Below, one piece after another: positions 31,907 to 40,590 of a stretch of 46,163 nt of DNA. The position numbers and the translations under genes are program-made. The notes beneath the pieces were generated by a model that made no database searches, was not told where the DNA came from, and saw only the letters and a program-made list of their open reading frames with translations. Source of the DNA: Bacteroides ovatus (GTDB lineage: Bacteria > Bacteroidota > Bacteroidia > Bacteroidales > Bacteroidaceae). Positions within the stretch are counted from its first letter, which is position 1; each line of letters starts with the position of its first letter. The stretch is from positions 1 through 46,163 of the forward strand of contig JAUUNK010000019.1 in NCBI GenBank assembly GCA_030844565.1, read 5' to 3'.

Positions 31907-32785
31907 TTACTTTTTGGAGGAAAGGGTCATTCTTTGCAGTTCATCGAGGGAACCGTTGAATACATTGAGGTCCACTTCTTCTTCAATGCCGGGAACAGTG
32001 CCCACATCGGTGTGTTGCCAAAAATCCCATTTCCCGCGATACTCCACAGAATCTACATAGTAGTGGGCAATCCAATAAGGATAAGAGTTGAAGATAGAAT
32101 CGTCCAGATAACGGGTCTTGAATTTATAAGAAGTATATAAGATAGGTTTCACACCGTAATGGGCCTCTACACGGTTGAGCCACAAGCGGAGATTGCGTTG
32201 CAATTCTTCTTTGCTCTTCTTACCGGTTACTTCCACATCGAGCACGGGAGGAAGGTCTCCCGAGTCCAGCTTCACGGTTTGTATAAAGAAGTCGGCTTGC
32301 TTCAAAGCATCGGTTCGCGGATTGAAGAAGTGATAAGCTCCGCGGATAAAACCATGACGTCGGGCTTCGGAAAAGTTACGCTGAAAGGTGTCGTCGCCAT
32401 GATCGCCCCCTTCAGTAGCTTTCATAAAGACGAAGTGCAAGGGAGAAGAGGTGTATCTATTCAAAAGGAGCTTTTCCCAATCTATTTCTCCCTGATAATG
32501 GGAGATGTCAATGCCATGCACCTCATAACCGGAAGGGATACAAACCCCATATTCCTTGTGTCCATGGCAAGGCTTCCAGCGATAGGCATAGGGACGGATG
32601 AAGAAATAATAGAAACCGACGGAGAAAAAAGCGGCAATCACCACTGCTAACACATTCCTCACCCAAGTGGGCATGTGCCGGGGTGTCTTTTTAGGAGACA
32701 AAGGAGGAAGGGATGTACGGCGAGACCGCACAGTAGTAGTCTTCTTCTTACGCGGTGTAGCAGTTTTACGAGGTGTAGTAGCCAT
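31907..32785 (-). CDS. Membrane-anchored GH25 lysozyme-like protein
   Basis: The protein has 292 aa. A basic cytoplasmic tail (1-42, many K/R/T/P) is followed by one membrane helix at about 43-63 (NVLAVVIAAFFSVGFYYFF). The catalytic domain begins at about 88: HGIDISHYQGEIDWEKL with the conserved D93, then FVFMKATEGG, GAYHFFNP, LPPVLDVEVTG (acidic pair) and YPYWIAHYYV. GH25 enzymes cut the glycan backbone of peptidoglycan. The anchor would hold it on the periplasmic face of the inner membrane. It sits 107 bp after the phosphofructokinase stop, with a large hairpin between; no functional link is evident. Confidence 0.88.
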   Translation of the reverse strand: MATTPRKTATPRKKKTTTVRSRRTSLPPLSPKKTPRHMPTWVRNVLAVVIAAFFSVGFYYFFIRPYAYRWKPCHGHKEYGVCIPSGYEVHGIDISHYQGEIDWEKLLLNRYTSSPLHFVFMKATEGGDHGDDTFQRNFSEARRHGFIRGAYHFFNPRTDALKQADFFIQTVKLDSGDLPPVLDVEVTGKKSKEELQRNLRLWLNRVEAHYGVKPILYTSYKFKTRYLDDSIFNSYPYWIAHYYVDSVEYRGKWDFWQHTDVGTVPGIEEEVDLNVFNGSLDELQRMTLSSKK

Positions 32786-32796
32786 GAATATATATT

Positions 32797-32873
32797 TTTT
32801 AGACGCAGACTACACGGAAACCCGGCGGCTTGCTTTCGCATTGCCGCTCCGCCCGTGCCGTCCGCGTCTAAAA
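32797..32873 (-). ncRNA. 77-nt extended hairpin between pfp and the GH25 gene
   Basis: Outer arms TTTTAGACGC (32797-32806) and GCGTCTAAAA (32864-32873) pair perfectly. Inside lie further stems: GAC/GTC (32808-32810 with 32860-32862), CACGG/CCGTG (32813-32817 with 32853-32857) and GCGGC/GCCGC (32825-32829 with 32843-32847). The tip is TGC-GAAA-GCA on the minus strand, a GNRA tetraloop, which favours an RNA read in the direction of both flanking genes. No U-run follows. It may be a processing or stability element, an intergenic repeat, or a cis-regulatory leader ending 11 bp before the GH25 ATG. No known riboswitch is recognised. Confidence 0.5.
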
Positions 32874-32892
32874 TAAAGAATAAACAATGCTT

Positions 32893-34539
32893 TTATTTAG
32901 CTTGTTCGAGTTGCAAAGTCTTAGTAGGCTGATCGCATACTTCTGTCGGACCGAAGTATTGGATAGGACCCGGATATACATAATCAGTTTCTACCGCCCA
33001 GCGATCGCGTTGTGAAGCAAATGCTTTGAAGGGAGCACCGTCAAGCTTCACCAATGCTTTCTGGATAACGGGTTTCATCTCACCGTTGCGACGTTCCATG
33101 TTCATCATCATGGTGATGGGCACACCGCCGGAAATCCATTCGGCAGCAGGAGCAGTTGTGTTGCGTACAGACGACATGTATCCGGTCTTACCGTTAGCAA
33201 TCAGCATAGAAGCTGTGTATCCCAGAGAGTAGCAATAGTCTGCGTCGAAGTTTGACGGAGCTGCGCAACGTCCTTCATAACCGAAGAAGTGGTGTTGAGC
33301 TGCAAACTTACCTACGTATTTGCCTTCTGCTTTCCAGGCAGCCAGTTTCGTTCCAACCATTTCGGACAATAGTTTTTCTGTTTCGATGAGAGACACCTGA
33401 ACGTTTCCGTGCGGGTCGCGGTCGAGCGTCAACTGACGTGCTACGCCCTCGGGAAGACTTGCATAAATCTCTGCATTTTCCTTAGAAAGCTTGCTGATGA
33501 TATAATCACGTTGGTGAGACTTCTTGATGTGAGAGAATTCTTCGGCATTGTCAGCTAAGAAGTCATTCAGCTCGGCAATCAGACGTTTCACTGCGGGAAT
33601 GAATTCAACCAATCCTTCGGGAATCAGAACTGTACCGAAATTGTGACCTTGAGCAGCACGGTTGGCTACTACCTGTGCGATAGAAGTCACTACATCGTCC
33701 AGAGACATGTCTTTAGCTTCTACTTCTTCAGAGATAATACACATATTGGGTTGAACCTGAAGAGCGCACTCTAATGCAATGTGAGAAGCAGAACGCCCCA
33801 TCAGCTTGATGAAGTGCCAGTATTTACGAGCTGAGTTACAGTCACGCTGGATGTTACCGATAACTTCTGAGTAAGTCTTGCAAGCCGTATCGAAACCGAA
33901 AGAAGTTTCAATCATATCGTTCTTCAAGTCACCATCGATGGTCTTGGGGCAACCGATTACCTGTACACCGTATTTCTTAGCAGCATAGTATTCGGCCAAC
34001 ACACATGCATTGGTATTGGAGTCGTCGCCACCGATTATTACCAGCGCTTTGATGCCGAGTTCTTTGAGAATTTCGTAGCCTTTCTCGAATTGCTCTTCTT
34101 TTTCCAATTTCGTACGTCCGGAACCGATAATGTCGAAGCCACCTGTGTTGCGGTATTCGTCGATGATGTCAGCTGTCAGTTCCATATAGTTATGGTCTAC
34201 CAGACCGCCGGGTCCCAGAATAAATCCATAAAGTTTGTTTTCGGGATTCAGCTTCTTGATACCGTCGAACAAACCGGAGATTACGTTGTGTCCGCCCGGA
34301 GCCTGTCCACCGGAAAGGATAACACCTACATTCATAGCAGGCAACTGTGTAGCCGAACCTTCTTCAAAGGTGATCAACGGCATTCCGTACGTGTTAGGGA
34401 ACAAAGCTTTGATAGCTTCCTGATCGGCCACCGACTGGGTAGCAGCGCCTTCTACGGCTTTAACAGCTCCCGATGCCAAAGCTTTCGGAAGTTTGGGCTG
34501 ATAAGCAGCCCTTGCGATTTGCAATGCACTCTTTGTCAT
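32893..34539 (-). CDS. pfp: Pyrophosphate-dependent phosphofructokinase
   Basis: This 548-aa enzyme is the long PPi-type phosphofructokinase that interconverts fructose 6-phosphate and fructose 1,6-bisphosphate with diphosphate as donor. GVILSGGQAPGGHNVISG is the N-terminal phosphate loop. IIGGDDSNTNA (about 168-178) has Asp where ATP enzymes have Gly, the mark of PPi use. CPKTIDGDLKN (about 196-206) holds the catalytic TIDGD with the lysine seen in PPi enzymes. LMGRSASHIALECAL is the MGR substrate-binding motif. A weak promoter (GAAATTTG with TTTTC upstream) may lie in the 95 bp before the gene. The length is normal for the class. Confidence 0.93.
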   Translation of the reverse strand: MTKSALQIARAAYQPKLPKALASGAVKAVEGAATQSVADQEAIKALFPNTYGMPLITFEEGSATQLPAMNVGVILSGGQAPGGHNVISGLFDGIKKLNPENKLYGFILGPGGLVDHNYMELTADIIDEYRNTGGFDIIGSGRTKLEKEEQFEKGYEILKELGIKALVIIGGDDSNTNACVLAEYYAAKKYGVQVIGCPKTIDGDLKNDMIETSFGFDTACKTYSEVIGNIQRDCNSARKYWHFIKLMGRSASHIALECALQVQPNMCIISEEVEAKDMSLDDVVTSIAQVVANRAAQGHNFGTVLIPEGLVEFIPAVKRLIAELNDFLADNAEEFSHIKKSHQRDYIISKLSKENAEIYASLPEGVARQLTLDRDPHGNVQVSLIETEKLLSEMVGTKLAAWKAEGKYVGKFAAQHHFFGYEGRCAAPSNFDADYCYSLGYTASMLIANGKTGYMSSVRNTTAPAAEWISGGVPITMMMNMERRNGEMKPVIQKALVKLDGAPFKAFASQRDRWAVETDYVYPGPIQYFGPTEVCDQPTKTLQLEQAK

Positions 34540-34634
34540 TTCTTTTATTTCTATTTAAAGGTGTTAGTAAGTTCTCTTTGATAAAGCGGGACAAATTTCG
34601 CGTTTTTTTTCGAAATATGAAAACATCTGCCCCA

Positions 34635-36008
34635 TTATTTCTCCCAACCTCCTCCAAGCGCCTTATAGAGTTGTACCACTGCGATAAGTTGGTCACGGAT
34701 GGCATTACTCACTCCGATTTGGGCATCGAAATAGCCACGCTGGGCATCGAGTACGTCAAGATAATTGATAACACCATTGATGTATTGCAACTGTGCCAGG
34801 TCTACATAGCTTTTTGCCGAACGCTCCAGATTGGCACGCAACATATACACCTCTTTAAACTTATTGAAATTGACAATGGCATTGCGGGTTTCCTTAAAGG
34901 CGGTCAGCACCGTCTTCTCGTAGGTGTGTATCTCCGCTTCGTAGGCCGCTTTGCGTGCTTTCAGCGCAGCCCTGTTTTTTCCCCATCCGAAGATAGGAGT
35001 CAGCAAAGCTCCCTCCATCACGCTATAAGGAGATTTCAAAAGTTGGGAAAGTGCTTCACTCTCGGAACCGAAGCCTCCGGTGAGACTGATACGGGGAAAC
35101 AAATTGGTGTAGGCAACGCCTACTTCGGCATTGGCGGCAATCAGTTTTTGCTCTGCCTGTCGAATGTCGGGGCGTCGTTCGAGCAAAGCGGAAGGAAGCC
35201 CGACAGGCAGTTCACCGGGAAAATGAAATTCCTGCAAAAGCCGTGCACGAACAATCTTATTGGGGTATTCTCCTGCCAGAAAGGCAAGGTCGTTCTCTTT
35301 CAAAGAGATTTTGCGTTCCAAGTCAGGCACGAGCGTAGCTGTCCGTGCCAATTCAACCTGAGATTGGCGGTAGGAAGTTTCTGAAGTCAATCCTCCTTCA
35401 AAGCGAATGCGTGCCAAACGTACTCCCTCTTCCCTCGCCTGAAGGGTTTGCTTCACAATCTCCAGTTCCGTATCGAGCGCCACAAGTTCATAATAGGCTT
35501 GTGCAACCTCTGCAACCAATGTCATCTGCAATGCCCGCTGACCTTCGACCGATTGCAGATAGGTCGCCATACTAGCAGTATGTTTCCATCTCAGATTTCC
35601 CCAAAGGTCCAGTTCCCAGGAAACAAGTGCCTGCGCTTCAAAAGTATCGCTCTTTTTGAATGCATCTCCCCCATGATTCTCAAGCTCACGTTCGGCGGTC
35701 ACCGTTCCTTTAATTTCGGGCAAGAGGGCAGCAGTGGAAATACGCTTCTGAGCTGCCATCTCCTTTATCCGTGCCGCCGCTATCAGCATATCTTTATTAT
35801 AACGGAGCGATTTATCGATCAGGCTGCGCAGAGTACTGTCAGTATAAATCTCCCACCATTGCTTATCACCCAAGCTCAAGGTATCCTGGCAATGCGCTAA
35901 TGTATCGGGTAAATGCAACTGAGGGCGAACATAGCTTTTCCCTATCTTGCAGGAGGAAAAAATCATTCCTATCAATAAAACTATATATATCAAATGAGTA
36001 CGTTTCAT
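34635..36008 (-). CDS. Outer membrane factor of RND efflux system (OprM/NodT-type lipoprotein)
   Basis: This 457-aa protein has a lipoprotein-like signal (LIYIVLLIGMIFSSC) and then SYVRPQLHLPDTL, as usual for NodT/OprM factors. Two similar halves of long helices and short strands are visible: KDMLIAAARIKEMAAQKRIS with LLPEIKGTVTAERELENHGG in the first, and RLARIRFEGGLTSETSYRQS, GLPSALLERRPDIRQAEQKL, FPRISLTGGFGSESEALSQL in the second. GLPSxLLERRPDIxxAE is the family signature. It forms the trimeric channel through the outer membrane for the adjacent pump. It starts 10 bp after the permease stop and is the last gene of the operon. Confidence 0.93.
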   Translation of the reverse strand: MKRTHLIYIVLLIGMIFSSCKIGKSYVRPQLHLPDTLAHCQDTLSLGDKQWWEIYTDSTLRSLIDKSLRYNKDMLIAAARIKEMAAQKRISTAALLPEIKGTVTAERELENHGGDAFKKSDTFEAQALVSWELDLWGNLRWKHTASMATYLQSVEGQRALQMTLVAEVAQAYYELVALDTELEIVKQTLQAREEGVRLARIRFEGGLTSETSYRQSQVELARTATLVPDLERKISLKENDLAFLAGEYPNKIVRARLLQEFHFPGELPVGLPSALLERRPDIRQAEQKLIAANAEVGVAYTNLFPRISLTGGFGSESEALSQLLKSPYSVMEGALLTPIFGWGKNRAALKARKAAYEAEIHTYEKTVLTAFKETRNAIVNFNKFKEVYMLRANLERSAKSYVDLAQLQYINGVINYLDVLDAQRGYFDAQIGVSNAIRDQLIAVVQLYKALGGGWEK

Positions 36009-36018
36009 ATTCCATTCT

Positions 36019-39000
36019 TTAATTTATTCTTGCTTTTCTTTTAAGTTTAGATTTCGTTTTATAGACCATCACAAAAAAGAACGGTACCAAGACGATGCCT
36101 ACGACAATGGCGAATATCATACCGAAGAATACCCCCGTACCAATCGCCTGGCGGCTTGCCGACCCCGGTCCACTCGCCAATACCATTGGCAACATGCCCA
36201 GCACAAAGGCTAACGAAGTCATAAGAATAGGGCGGAAACGTAACTGTGCCGCATAGACCGCCGCTTTCACCAAATCTTCGCCTTGGTCGACCTGTACCTT
36301 TGCAAACTCCACAATCAGAATAGCATTCTTGGCAGCAAGCCCCACCAACATCACCAAACCTATCTGAAAGTACACATCATTCTCCAATCCGCACACCCAC
36401 ACTCCCAGATAAGCTCCCAAAGCTGCTATCGGCAACGATAGCAAGACGGAAATAGGTACTGTCCAACTCTCATACTGTGCGGCAAGGAAGAGAAAGACAA
36501 AAAGAAAAACCAATGCCAGCACCATACCCGTCTGCCCTCCGGCTTCCTTCTCCTGATAAGACAGGCCACTCCATTCCAACCCGATGTTGTCCGGCAGATG
36601 CTGGTGAGCCAACTCTTCCATAATTTCCATTGCTTGCCCCGAGCTATATCCCTGTGCCGCTTCGCCACGGATAACGGCCGTGGTAAACATATTGAAACGC
36701 TTGATGCTTCCGGGTCCCGTGGTGTAAGAAGCATTTCCCAGGGAAGTAAGCGGGACCATTGCTCCATTAGATGCCTTAACGAAGAAAAGGTTGATATTAT
36801 CTTTATGTTCCCGGTAAGGAGCCTCCGCCTGGATGTATACTTTGTAGATACGGTTGAACATATTAAAATCGTTCACGTAGACCGAACCTGTGTAGGCCTT
36901 CATTGTAGAAAATACATCTGCCAAAGGAACTCCCAACATCTTCACTTTATCACGGTCCACATCGAAATAGAGTTGTGGAATATCCGATTGCAACGAAGAC
37001 GACAGTCCGGAAAGTTCTTTCCGCTTAGAAGCATAATACATCAACGTATCCGTCGCCTGCACCAACTGCTCGAAAGTAGCTTCTCCCCGCGCCTCGAGTT
37101 GCATCTCAAAACCACCCGAAGTTCCCAGTCCGGGGATAACAGGAGGTGTAGACAGATACACTTTGCATTCGGGATATTCTTTCAGATAGCTTTCGACTTC
37201 CGACATAATCTTTTCAATGCGGGTACCTTTTCGTTCTTCCCACGGCTTAAGAATGACCGTCAGCTCTGCACGACTTTGATTGCTTCCCACACGAGGGCTG
37301 CTTCCGGTCACGTTTTGCACATATTCTATATAGGGATTCTGTTGGAGGTAAGCAATAGCACGGTCTGCCACACTGCGGGTACGTTCCAACGTCGCTCCTT
37401 CGGGAAGTTCGAGTTCCACTTTAAAATACCCCTGGTCTTCCACAGGAAGAAAGCTTGTAGGGATAAGACGATGAATGAGAAAGACAGCAACTAGTACAAT
37501 GCCAAAAGCTGAAATTACTCGTCTCGGATGTTTAATAGTCCGAATAACCGTCCCTACATAGGTATGACTTCCCCGTCCCAGCCAATGATTAATTTTACGG
37601 AATATGAAGTTCTTTTTTTTCGTAGCGGGTTTCAATATCAACGAACACATCACCGGGCTTAGCGTGAGTGCAACCACTGTTGATATAAGTACTGATACTA
37701 CAATAGTAACAGTGAACTGGCGATAGAGCTGTCCTGTGATGCCACTAAGGAAACTAACGGGAACGAATACGGCAGCCAACACCAGGGAAGTGGCAATCAA
37801 CGCTCCTGCCAGTCCGTTCATAGCTTTCTTGGTAGCCTCATAAGCATTCAGTTTTTCCGTCTCCATGATGTGTTCCACATTCTCTACGACAACAATGGCG
37901 TCATCTACTACGATACCAATTGCCAACACCAATCCCAGCAGAGTGAGGATATTAAGTGAAAACCCAAAAATCAGCATGAACCCAAATGTTCCAATAAGGG
38001 AAATAGGCACTGCTATCACTGGAATAAGGGTAGCACGCCAACTTTGCAAAGAGAGATAAACCACCAGAATAACCAATATCAACGCTTCAAAAAGAGTTTT
38101 ATAGACTTCATGAATAGACTCGGAAATGTAGGAAGTCATGTCAAAAGGAATCTTATAACTTAACCCTTCCGGAAAATTGCGACTAATTTCCTCCATCGCT
38201 TCTTTCACGTTTCGTGCCACTTCCATAGCATTGGCACCAGGCAACATGTAAATGCCTAATACAGCAGCATTTTCACCATTGATTCCACTCTCGGTATTAT
38301 AGGAAGAAGCTTCAAGAGAAACACGCGCCACATCCCTCAGCCGAATAATAGAACCGTTGGCATTGGCGCGCACAACAATGTCTTCGAATTGTCCCACTGT
38401 AGAAAGCCTTCCTTGCGTAGTGATAGGAATGGTAACATCCAATCCTTTGACCGGCTGTTGCCCCAATACCCCCGCCGCCGACTCACGGTTCTGGTCTTTC
38501 AATGCGTTCTGCAAGTCCTTCACGGTCAATCCGAAATTGGCCAGTTTATCCGGAAGCGCCCATATCTGCATGGCATAATAGCGGCTACCGATATTGGACA
38601 CCCTACCTACACCGGGAATGCGGCGAAGCACATCCAACACATTGATGGTAGCAAAATTACTCAGATAGATTTCATCGAACTTCGGGTCATTGGACGTCAG
38701 GCAAAGTGTCATCAATTGGCTGGGCGCTTGCTTCTCTACAGAGATTCCATTCTGTATCACTTCGGCGGGAAGTCGGGATTCGGCAAGTTTCACACGGTTC
38801 TGTATCTCCACCGCTGCCAGGTCGGCATTTGCCGAGACATCAAAAGTGACAGTAGCAGAAAAGCCTCCGGAATTGGAACTATTGGACTCCATATAGAGCA
38901 TGCCGGGCGTTCCATTTATTTCTTGTTCAATGGGAGTGGCTACCGCCTGCGACACAGTCAGCGCACTGGCACCGGGATAAGAAGCACTTATCTTTACCAC

Positions 39001-39126
39001 AGGTGGGGTCACCTGGGGATATTGGTCTACTGGAAGCATAGTCAATCCGATAACGCCTACAATAACGATTACAATAGAAATGACTGCTGAAAAGACGGGA
39101 CGATCAATAAAGAAACTCACTTTCAT
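36019..39126 (-). CDS. RND multidrug efflux permease (HAE1/AcrB-like)
   Basis: This 1035-aa inner membrane proton antiporter has the standard two-fold layout: one N-terminal helix (VFSAVISIVIVIVGVIGLTML), a large periplasmic loop, six helices from about 340, a second start helix at about 540 and the C-terminal helix bundle. Proton-relay residues are visible: the DD pair in GLVLAIGIVVDDAIVVVENV and the lysine in LVGLAAKNAILIVEFAKVQ. FMLIFGFSLNILTLLG and GPGSASRQAIGTGVFFGM match AcrB-type pumps. Its ATG overlaps the adaptor stop by 4 bp. Substrates are probably hydrophobic drugs or bile components; this is inferred from family and gut habitat. Confidence 0.96.
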   Translation of the reverse strand: MKVSFFIDRPVFSAVISIVIVIVGVIGLTMLPVDQYPQVTPPVVKISASYPGASALTVSQAVATPIEQEINGTPGMLYMESNSSNSGGFSATVTFDVSANADLAAVEIQNRVKLAESRLPAEVIQNGISVEKQAPSQLMTLCLTSNDPKFDEIYLSNFATINVLDVLRRIPGVGRVSNIGSRYYAMQIWALPDKLANFGLTVKDLQNALKDQNRESAAGVLGQQPVKGLDVTIPITTQGRLSTVGQFEDIVVRANANGSIIRLRDVARVSLEASSYNTESGINGENAAVLGIYMLPGANAMEVARNVKEAMEEISRNFPEGLSYKIPFDMTSYISESIHEVYKTLFEALILVILVVYLSLQSWRATLIPVIAVPISLIGTFGFMLIFGFSLNILTLLGLVLAIGIVVDDAIVVVENVEHIMETEKLNAYEATKKAMNGLAGALIATSLVLAAVFVPVSFLSGITGQLYRQFTVTIVVSVLISTVVALTLSPVMCSLILKPATKKKNFIFRKINHWLGRGSHTYVGTVIRTIKHPRRVISAFGIVLVAVFLIHRLIPTSFLPVEDQGYFKVELELPEGATLERTRSVADRAIAYLQQNPYIEYVQNVTGSSPRVGSNQSRAELTVILKPWEERKGTRIEKIMSEVESYLKEYPECKVYLSTPPVIPGLGTSGGFEMQLEARGEATFEQLVQATDTLMYYASKRKELSGLSSSLQSDIPQLYFDVDRDKVKMLGVPLADVFSTMKAYTGSVYVNDFNMFNRIYKVYIQAEAPYREHKDNINLFFVKASNGAMVPLTSLGNASYTTGPGSIKRFNMFTTAVIRGEAAQGYSSGQAMEIMEELAHQHLPDNIGLEWSGLSYQEKEAGGQTGMVLALVFLFVFLFLAAQYESWTVPISVLLSLPIAALGAYLGVWVCGLENDVYFQIGLVMLVGLAAKNAILIVEFAKVQVDQGEDLVKAAVYAAQLRFRPILMTSLAFVLGMLPMVLASGPGSASRQAIGTGVFFGMIFAIVVGIVLVPFFFVMVYKTKSKLKRKARIN

Positions 39127-40307
39127 TCTATTTCCTCCTTTCTTCCTTCAGCTTCCACTACTCTTACTTTTGCACCAGGAACGAGCTTATGGAAACCTTC
39201 TACAATTATTGGCTCACCGGCTACCAATCCTCTTTCCACAACCAGCTTATTGCTTACTTCGGGACCTAATTCGATAAAGCGTTTTTCTACGGTGGAATCT
39301 CTACGCATCGTATAAATATAAGCTCCCCCCTTCTCTATAATAACGGCTTTATGAGGTACCACTACGGCATCTTCGCGGACATCTAACAACAACTTCACCT
39401 TAGTGAACTGACCGGGTAACAATACTTGTTTGGGATTGGGCATTTCTGCACGCACCGAAAACGTACCAGTCTGGGGATCTACCTGTGGTTCGGCAAAGTC
39501 CACATATCCTTTATAAGGATAAACAGTGTTATCCGCTAAAGTGATAGTGATATTCGGTTGCCATGAACGGGTGGAGTCCCTCTGTCCTAAGTTGATATTG
39601 CGCTCTTTACTTTTAAGATAGTCCAAAGCTGTCATACTGAAATCTACCAAAACCGTATCGCTCTTCACAATCGTAGCCAACAACGACTTTGCCCCCGGTC
39701 CCACCAAAGTCCCGAGGTCTACGTTCCTCTCGCTGATATGTCCTGATAAGGGAGAGCGCACAATAGTATATCCGAGTTCCAATTCCGCCTGTGCCAGGTC
39801 CGCTTCACTCATTGCTACCGTGGCAATAGCACTTTCGTAAGCAGCTTCTGCATTATCAAGGTCCAACTGACTGGCAGCATTTTGCTGGTAAAGAGGACGA
39901 ATCCGTTCCAAATCTCTTTGCGCCTTCAATGCTTGAGCTTCGTCTTTTTTCAACTGGGCACGGGCTTTGTCCGCTTTTGCCCGGTATTGGTCTTGATTGA
40001 TAACAAACAGCACTTGGTTCTTATTAACGTATGTACCTTCTTCAAACAGCATGTTTTCAAGATAGCCTTCCACACGGGCACGCACTTCCACAAATTGTTG
40101 GGCGCGTATGCGTCCAACGTACTCTCCATATATCTCCACGTTTTCGCATCTTGCGGGTTCTATTTGTACGGTCGGTATCACCGGGATATTTTTCTCCGGG
40201 CGTGTTAATATTACATACGCTATTATTACCATCAATGTACATACCACAGCAGCTATCGTCCTTTTTTTGCGTAGCATCAGCTCTCTTTTCGAAAAGAATA
40301 TTTTCAT
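39123..40307 (-). CDS. RND efflux periplasmic adaptor (membrane fusion protein)
   Basis: The protein has 394 aa. An N-terminal membrane helix (RTIAAVVCTLMVIIAYVIL) follows a basic stretch; no lipobox is visible. EYVGRIRAQQFVEVRARVEGYLENMLFEEG is the first half of the split lipoyl domain. KARAQLKKDEAQALKAQRDLERIRPLYQQNA is the coiled-coil hairpin, and YTIVRSPLSGHISERNVDLGT completes the lipoyl fold. Barrel and membrane-proximal domains follow (LLPGQFTKVKLLLDVREDAV). An ATG at 40277 is a possible alternative start. It is the first gene of the adaptor-permease-channel operon. No regulator gene is adjacent, and I see no clear -7 box in the 283 bp upstream. Confidence 0.93.
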   Translation of the reverse strand: MKIFFSKRELMLRKKRTIAAVVCTLMVIIAYVILTRPEKNIPVIPTVQIEPARCENVEIYGEYVGRIRAQQFVEVRARVEGYLENMLFEEGTYVNKNQVLFVINQDQYRAKADKARAQLKKDEAQALKAQRDLERIRPLYQQNAASQLDLDNAEAAYESAIATVAMSEADLAQAELELGYTIVRSPLSGHISERNVDLGTLVGPGAKSLLATIVKSDTVLVDFSMTALDYLKSKERNINLGQRDSTRSWQPNITITLADNTVYPYKGYVDFAEPQVDPQTGTFSVRAEMPNPKQVLLPGQFTKVKLLLDVREDAVVVPHKAVIIEKGGAYIYTMRRDSTVEKRFIELGPEVSNKLVVERGLVAGEPIIVEGFHKLVPGAKVRVVEAEGRKEEIE

Positions 40308-40590
40308 ATCTGAATCAATCGTTTTTTAAAATGGGAACATTTAACTCTCCTCTATTTATGCAAGGAACATACCAGAATTATTCATCCATTAAAACTCGGT
40401 TCACTATCAAGGAATTAAAAGAAAGAAGGGATTTTCTATAACTGTGGAATCCACAAAAGAAATGTAGAAAATATCCACAATCCCCGACTAATGGGACAAA
40501 AATTAAATCCTTTCTCCCCGTAATTAAACAATTTATGTCTTACTTTTGTATCTTGTAGTTAAGGATAGAAAAACTTAAAAGGATAATGGA
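40308..40590. other. Divergent intergenic region between RND operon and patatin gene
   Basis: It holds a -7 box for the plus-strand gene (40541-40548) and a 13-base palindrome TGTGGA-A-TCCACA near 40443 that could be an operator. I see no RNA gene or small ORF. Confidence 0.4.
40541..40548 (+). promoter_or_regulatory. -7 box upstream of the patatin-like gene
   Basis: TACTTTTG matches TAnnTTTG and ends 42 bp before the ATG at 40591. No -33 TTG is evident at the usual spacing. Confidence 0.5.

Noticed and set aside
34473..35384. 303-codon plus-strand frame opposite the outer membrane factor and pfp start
   Set aside because: It spans two real genes and their spacer on the other strand and shows no protein features.
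36598..37494. 298-codon plus-strand frame opposite the RND permease
   Set aside because: It mirrors the codons of a certain gene; no signal, promoter or domain supports it.
40441..40482. DnaA-box-like TATCCACAA and TGTGGA words
   Set aside because: Only one near-match to a DnaA box and no AT-rich unwinding array or replication genes; not an origin.
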